Shown in pieces: positions 60,061 to 64,000 of a DNA stretch of 64,000 bases. Each line of letters begins with the position of its first letter. Positions within the stretch are counted from its first letter, which is position 1. The notes under the pieces are model-generated. The model was not told the origin of the DNA and searched no databases. It saw only the letters and a list, made by a program, of their open reading frames with translations. Origin of the DNA: RUG420 sp045642465 (GTDB lineage Bacteria > Bacillota > Clostridia > Oscillospirales > Acutalibacteraceae). The stretch lies in NCBI GenBank assembly GCA_045642465.1, contig JAZUIY010000015.1:248001-312000 (forward strand), given 5' to 3'. The position numbers and the translations under genes are program-made.

Positions 60061-60091
60061 AGGAACTCCTCTTTTAGAGGAGTTCTTTTTA
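60061..60091 (+). terminator. Terminator of the coiled-coil protein gene
   Basis: GAACTCCTC pairs with GAGGAGTTC around TTTTA, with T-run. Confidence 0.9.
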
Positions 60092-60105
60092 TCCTGAAAA
60101 AGTGC

Positions 60106-60134
60106 TTGCAATTTAGATATACCTTGTATATAAT
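60106..60134 (+). promoter_or_regulatory. Promoter of the initiator tRNA gene
   Basis: TTGCAA (60106-60111), 17-base spacer, TATAAT (60129-60134). Confidence 0.8.
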
Positions 60135-60167
60135 GGTCTAGCACTAAGGGACAGAGGTCCTACATAT

Positions 60168-60243
<76 letters not shown>

Positions 60244-60254
60244 GGAAGAAAGAT

Positions 60255-60284
60255 GCCGTACATTTTGTACGGCTTCTTTTTTGT
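60255..60284 (+). terminator. Terminator of the tRNA gene
   Basis: GCCGTACA pairs with TGTACGGC around TTT, followed by a T-run. From here to about 60410 I see no gene. Confidence 0.9.
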
Positions 60285-60410
60285 TGAAAATGCTTTCTAT
60301 ATTTCTTGTTCAAAAATCGCAACATTGTCGTTCGTTTTTCAAAGAAATATCATTGTGAGAACAGGGGATAATTGGTAAAAATATAGATGAAGATAGCCAC
60401 GGAAAATAAA

Positions 60411-60431
60411 TGCAGACGAGAGAGGTCTGCA
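60411..60431 (+). promoter_or_regulatory. Leader hairpin before the GPH symporter gene
   Basis: TGCAGAC pairs with GTCTGCA around GAGAGAG and ends 3 bases before GGAG, the ribosome site. It could modulate translation. Confidence 0.45.
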
Positions 60432-60444
60432 ACTGGAGAAGAAT

Positions 60445-61815
60445 ATGAACGACGAAGCTGTAATTATTAAAACAAGCGCCAAAGAAAAAGCGTTCTACGC
60501 TCTTGGCGACTTCGGACAAAACTTTATTTGGGCATTTATGGCCGTGTTTGCTTTTTCCTACTACACTGACTGTGTAGGAATTGCAGCCGGTGTCATTTCC
60601 ACAATGATGCTGGTAGCACGTTGCCTGGACGCAATCAGTGACCTGATTATGGGTGCACTGATTGAAAAAACCAACACCCGTCTTGGGAAAGCAAGACCTT
60701 GGTTTATGGTGTTCGTCCTGCCATCTGTGGCCAGTTACATCTTGATGATGAACGTGCCACATGCACTTAGTCAAGGAGGAAAGATCACCTACATCTATAT
60801 TACCTATATTTTCCTGACAGTTATTTGCTACACTGCCACGAACCTTTCTTACCACACTATGAGTGCTCTTATTTCCGCCGATACGAATGACCGTAGTAAA
60901 ATGAGTTCCATTCGTACCATTTTCACAACTCTTGCCGTTGCATTGATTGGCGCAGTTACATTACCATGGCTGAACTCCCTTGGTGGTGTAAAGTCTCAGC
61001 ACGCATTTACCATTGTTGCAGGGACTTACGCTATGGTTACCTTGGTTTCCTATATTCTTTTTGTCATGGTAATTAAGGAAAAGAGTGAAATTCGCGCGCT
61101 GCAGAAAGAAAAGCAGACCATTAGTTTGAGCCATGACTTGAAGGTTGTTCTTTCCTCCAAGTACTTCTACATGATGTTACTGGCTTTCGTAGTACTTTAC
61201 ATCATTATGGGTATGCAGAGCATTAACACCTACTATGTACGCGATGTACTGTCTAACGATACTGCATTGACCCTCCAGTCCATTGCCACAGGTATTGTTT
61301 CCCTGATAGCAGTATTTGCCTGCCCGGCCATGTTCCGCCGCTTTGGTAAGAGAAACTGCCTTCTGGTATTTGCCGGACTGATGATTCTCAGTAGCGTAAT
61401 TATGCTGATTATTCCGAAGAGCACTGCAATCTTCGTTATTTTCTACACCCTTAGATGGAGTGTTTACACTTGCACATTGGTTGCAGCATTTACCCTTTCT
61501 CCTGATTTTGTAGATTTCACCGAATGGGAAAGAGGGGAACGGGTAGAAGGTTTCTCCTTCTGCTCCACCAGCTTTGGTATCAAACTGGGTACCGGTATTG
61601 GCTGCGCCTTAGTTGGTAAAATGTTGCAGTGGGGCTTCTACAACGAAGCTCTGGCTGTACAGGGAGAATCTGCTATTCACAACATGATTCTTACCCAGGG
61701 CTTGCTGCCTCTGATTTGTGCAGTCATCCTTTTGGCAATCTTCTACTTCTGGGATTTGGATAAGAAGATGCCACAAGTACAGAAAGAACTGGCTGAAAGA
61801 AGAAGTCAGATCTAA
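60445..61815 (+). CDS. GPH-family sugar:cation symporter
   Basis: 456 residues, 12 predicted membrane segments, of the glycoside-pentoside-hexuronide:cation symporter family. Typical features: EKAFYALGDFGQNFIWAFM at the start, DLIMGALIEKTNTRLGKARPW (loop 2-3), SALISADTNDRSKMSSIR and DFVDFTEWERGERVEGFSF. GGAG lies before the ATG. Single gene with its own terminator. No glycosidase or kinase is adjacent, so the sugar cannot be named. Confidence 0.9.
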   Translation: MNDEAVIIKTSAKEKAFYALGDFGQNFIWAFMAVFAFSYYTDCVGIAAGVISTMMLVARCLDAISDLIMGALIEKTNTRLGKARPWFMVFVLPSVASYILMMNVPHALSQGGKITYIYITYIFLTVICYTATNLSYHTMSALISADTNDRSKMSSIRTIFTTLAVALIGAVTLPWLNSLGGVKSQHAFTIVAGTYAMVTLVSYILFVMVIKEKSEIRALQKEKQTISLSHDLKVVLSSKYFYMMLLAFVVLYIIMGMQSINTYYVRDVLSNDTALTLQSIATGIVSLIAVFACPAMFRRFGKRNCLLVFAGLMILSSVIMLIIPKSTAIFVIFYTLRWSVYTCTLVAAFTLSPDFVDFTEWERGERVEGFSFCSTSFGIKLGTGIGCALVGKMLQWGFYNEALAVQGESAIHNMILTQGLLPLICAVILLAIFYFWDLDKKMPQVQKELAERRSQI

Positions 61816-61832
61816 TATATGTCCTTCCCGGA

Positions 61833-61865
61833 AAAAGAAGCCACACGACTGTGTGGCTTCTTTTC
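61833..61865. terminator. Bidirectional terminator between the GPH symporter gene and sstT
   Basis: AAGAAGCCACA pairs with TGTGGCTTCTT, flanked by A- and T-runs. Confidence 0.92.
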
Positions 61866-61888
61866 CTTTTCTATTCTATTTTGAAAAC

Positions 61889-63151
61889 TTAGTCCTTTTT
61901 CTTGGCGAATTCTCCCAAGAACTTCATGTCTTCGCCGTTCTTTCTACGTTCGTAATATTCGGCTACAGCGGTAAAGACTACATCGCCCGAAGAGTTGATG
62001 CAGGTTTCAACGGAGTCCTGAATGACGCCGATGATAAAGCCAACTTCTACTGCCTGCATGGCAACGTCGTTTGGAACACCAAAGAGGGAGCATGCCATTG
62101 GAATCAGCAGCAAAGAACCGCCGGCTACGCCGGAAGCACCGCAAGCTGCCAAAGTGGACAGGAAACTCAGTGCAATGGCTGTTGGAAGCGATACTTCAAT
62201 GCCCATGGTGTTGGCTACGGACAAGGACATGATGGTGATAACTGCGGCAGCACCGTCCATGTTGATGGTGGCGCCCAAAGGAATGGATACGGAATAGAAA
62301 TCAGAATCCAAGCCTAGTCTGCGGCAGGTGTTCATGTTAACCGGAATATTGGCGGCAGAGCTTCTGGTGAAGAAGGCGGTAATGCCACTTTCCCGGAATG
62401 CGGTAAGGGTAATTGGATATGGATTTCTCTTTAAGAAGAGAGAAGCAATAATTGGGTCTGTTACCAGGAATACTACCAGCATGGAGCCGACCAGGGAGGC
62501 CAACAGTTTGCCGTATACGGTAAAGATGGTAAGACCGTTTTCAGCAACGGCGGTGAATACTAAGCCCATGACACCGATAGGAGCTAGTAAGATGATCCAA
62601 GAAACAACCTTGTTCACCATGCCTGCAATGTCAGAAAATACTTTTTTGGTGCTTTCACTGCCTGCAAAGCGGAGGGCTAAGCCGAACAGTACAGACCAGA
62701 ACAGAATGCCAATGTAGTTGGCATCTGCCAGAGAGGCAATTGGGTTGGAAACTGCATTGGTGAGCAGGTTAGACCACACTTCGCCCACGCTGCTTGGAGC
62801 AGCATCTTCGGCAACCTTGCCGGTGAGCGGCATGGCAACCGGGAAAAGGAAGTGGGTACAAACTGCAACCACAGAGGCTACCAGTGTACTGGCCATATAC
62901 AGGAAAATTACGGTGCGGAACCGCTTCCCGATGCCCACGCCGGAGCTGGCCAGGGAACTGATGATAAGTACAAATACCAGTACCGGTGCAATGGCCTTTA
63001 AGGAACTAACGAATACCTTACCAAACAGTCCGATGACTGGAAGCTTTGGGAAGGCCAGTCCCAAACCGAGACCGATGACGAGGCCGATGAGAATACGCAA
63101 AATAGGGCTGGTCTGAACATATTTCTGACCAAACTTTTTTACTGCGTTCAC
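61889..63151 (-). CDS. sstT: Serine/threonine:Na+ symporter SstT
   Basis: 420 residues of the dicarboxylate/amino acid:cation symporter family. Typical motifs are FRESGITAFFTRSSAANIPVN (serine-rich reentrant loop), SIPLGATINMDGAA and the later VAGGSLLLIPMACSLFG. The overall match is to SstT, which imports serine and threonine with Na+. The start is GTG at 63151 with AAGGG seven bases upstream. A perfect 14-bp palindrome (63146-63159) covers the start codon. Single gene. Confidence 0.92.
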   Translation of the reverse strand: MNAVKKFGQKYVQTSPILRILIGLVIGLGLGLAFPKLPVIGLFGKVFVSSLKAIAPVLVFVLIISSLASSGVGIGKRFRTVIFLYMASTLVASVVAVCTHFLFPVAMPLTGKVAEDAAPSSVGEVWSNLLTNAVSNPIASLADANYIGILFWSVLFGLALRFAGSESTKKVFSDIAGMVNKVVSWIILLAPIGVMGLVFTAVAENGLTIFTVYGKLLASLVGSMLVVFLVTDPIIASLFLKRNPYPITLTAFRESGITAFFTRSSAANIPVNMNTCRRLGLDSDFYSVSIPLGATINMDGAAAVITIMSLSVANTMGIEVSLPTAIALSFLSTLAACGASGVAGGSLLLIPMACSLFGVPNDVAMQAVEVGFIIGVIQDSVETCINSSGDVVFTAVAEYYERRKNGEDMKFLGEFAKKKD

Positions 63152-63159
63152 GCGTGAAC
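63146..63159. promoter_or_regulatory. Palindrome over the sstT start codon
   Basis: GTTCACGCGTGAAC is a perfect 14-bp palindrome spanning the GTG start. It could act as operator or as an mRNA hairpin controlling initiation, or be chance. Confidence 0.35.
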
Positions 63160-63211
63160 CCTTCTTTCAAAAAGTGTAATATTTACTGAACCATAGTAGC
63201 ACATTTTGAGG

Positions 63212-63245
63212 TAAAAGAAAAAGAGCCACGCGGAAGCGTGGCTCT
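63212..63245 (-). terminator. Terminator of the short-chain dehydrogenase gene
   Basis: AGAGCCACGC pairs with GCGTGGCTCT around a 4-base loop, followed on the minus strand by TTTTTCTTTTA. Confidence 0.93.
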
Positions 63246-63267
63246 AATAATCCTGTTTGGTAAGCGA

Positions 63268-64000
63268 TTAAGCTTTGCCGATGAGCTTCATTACCTTGTA
63301 GAGGCCGCCTACAAAATACTTGTAAGCTGGGTCAAGAATGCATGCTGGGATTGGGTCGATGAGACCAAGATACCAGGTATTCTTAATCTTATAGTTTCTC
63401 TTTGGATGCTTGGAATAGATAGCGTCCATAACGCCTTCAACAAGATACTTCTTGTCATGAGCGGAAGACATAGCTACGGTCATGAGTGGGCTAAGAACGG
63501 TAAGTACAGGAGTGTAGTACTTGGTGGTTTCAAGGAGCTTAGCATAGCCAGCGTTAGCCTGGCCGTGCATGCCGGTCTTGAAAGAACCCGGCTGAATCTT
63601 GATTACTGGGATGTCGAGGAACAGAAGTTCACGACGAAGGCCGGTGTTGTAGCCTTCTACTGCCCACTTAGTGATTGCATATGGGCTGTTGAATGGCTGT
63701 GGCTGTTCCCAACCGCATTCGGAGGAGAAGTTGATTACACGGGAGCCCTTCTTCAGAAGTGGGAAGAGAGCTTCGTTAATACGGATCATACCCATAACGT
63801 TGATGTTGATCATGCGTTCCATAGTCTGGGTAGCGCCTGGTTCAACAAGGGAAGCCATGGTGTGGATACCGGCTGCGTTAACGATAACGTCAAGGGTGTC
63901 GGTATATTCGGCAACCTTAGCTGCTGCTGCTTTTACGGAATCGGTGTTGGAAATGTCAACAGCTACTGGAATTACGTTGTCGCCGCACTTTGCTGCGAAT
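63268..64000 (-). CDS. Short-chain dehydrogenase/reductase (5' end outside window)
   Basis: At least 243 residues are visible; the frame continues to the window edge, so the N-terminal nucleotide loop is missing. SDR landmarks: the NAAG motif (VIVNAAGIHT), the catalytic Ser in INFSSECGW and Tyr-x-x-x-Lys in SPYAITKWAVEGY, followed by PGSFKTGMHGQ. The extended C-terminus (KNTWYLGLIDPIPACILDP) resembles membrane-associated SDRs that act on lipids or steroids. The ATG at 63858 is internal, not the start. Substrate unknown. Confidence 0.87.
   Translation of the reverse strand, partial: FAAKCGDNVIPVAVDISNTDSVKAAAAKVAEYTDTLDVIVNAAGIHTMASLVEPGATQTMERMININVMGMIRINEALFPLLKKGSRVINFSSECGWEQPQPFNSPYAITKWAVEGYNTGLRRELLFLDIPVIKIQPGSFKTGMHGQANAGYAKLLETTKYYTPVLTVLSPLMTVAMSSAHDKKYLVEGVMDAIYSKHPKRNYKIKNTWYLGLIDPIPACILDPAYKYFVGGLYKVMKLIGKA

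Overview
The window is a chromosomal stretch of an anaerobic, low-to-mid GC bacterium of the Bacillota, most likely Clostridia or a relative. The grounds are the rpsK-rpsD-rpoA-rplQ order, a single-chain pyruvate:ferredoxin oxidoreductase, the glmU-pth-mfd and smpB-ssrA neighbourhoods, a short SRP RNA in front of dnaX, near-consensus sigma-A promoters and AGGAGG ribosome sites. I see no insertion sequence, prophage, CRISPR array or clear recent island. Nearly every transcription unit ends in a strong hairpin terminator, so operon limits are easy to read.

Layout. 1-2243: end of the ribosomal protein operon. 2312-6762: a peptide-binding lipoprotein, thiamine pyrophosphokinase, and an operon of a ThiF/MoeB-like enzyme plus a degenerate M28-like membrane protein. 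6934-14432: central metabolism (glpK, nifJ, a CBS protein, gap). nifJ and gap carry the same 18-bp Rex-like operator. 14486-23806: D-Ala-D-Ala carboxypeptidase, metallophosphoesterase-nadE, a cation exchanger, comM, phosphoglucomutase with a new 56-residue membrane protein, a zinc-ribbon protein and a Glu-Pro repeat protein. 23853-31737: a DUF2804 protein, secA, SRP RNA, dnaX-ybaB-recR-smpB and tmRNA. 31811-35648: a Bcr/CflA-type efflux pump, rmuC and an OB-fold membrane protein.

35709-40586 is the most unusual part. Two paralogous FAD oxidoreductases flank a divergent promoter and an alpha/beta hydrolase, followed by an integral membrane protein with the motifs of the Pyr4/PaxB terpene cyclases known from fungal and actinobacterial (mero)terpenoid pathways. 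I read it as a candidate, possibly undescribed, isoprenoid-modifying system.

40658-48163: argG-argH with ARG-box-like sites, a lipocalin-like protein, an RlmB-type methyltransferase and a 1095-residue P-type-ATPase-like protein whose catalytic motifs have been lost. 48242-56843: rpsF-ssb-rpsR, prfB without programmed frameshift, a RING-like/DUF2628 protein, a GlmU that stops where the acetyltransferase site should begin, pth and mfd. 56888-64000: an SGNH hydrolase, an ABC transporter pair, an abundant-looking Ala/Lys coiled-coil protein, initiator tRNA, a GPH sugar symporter, sstT and an incomplete short-chain dehydrogenase.

Together the genes describe an organism that ferments through GAPDH and PFOR under probable redox control and makes arginine. 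The assignment to Clostridia is inference; family names rest on motifs read by eye, and no database search was run.
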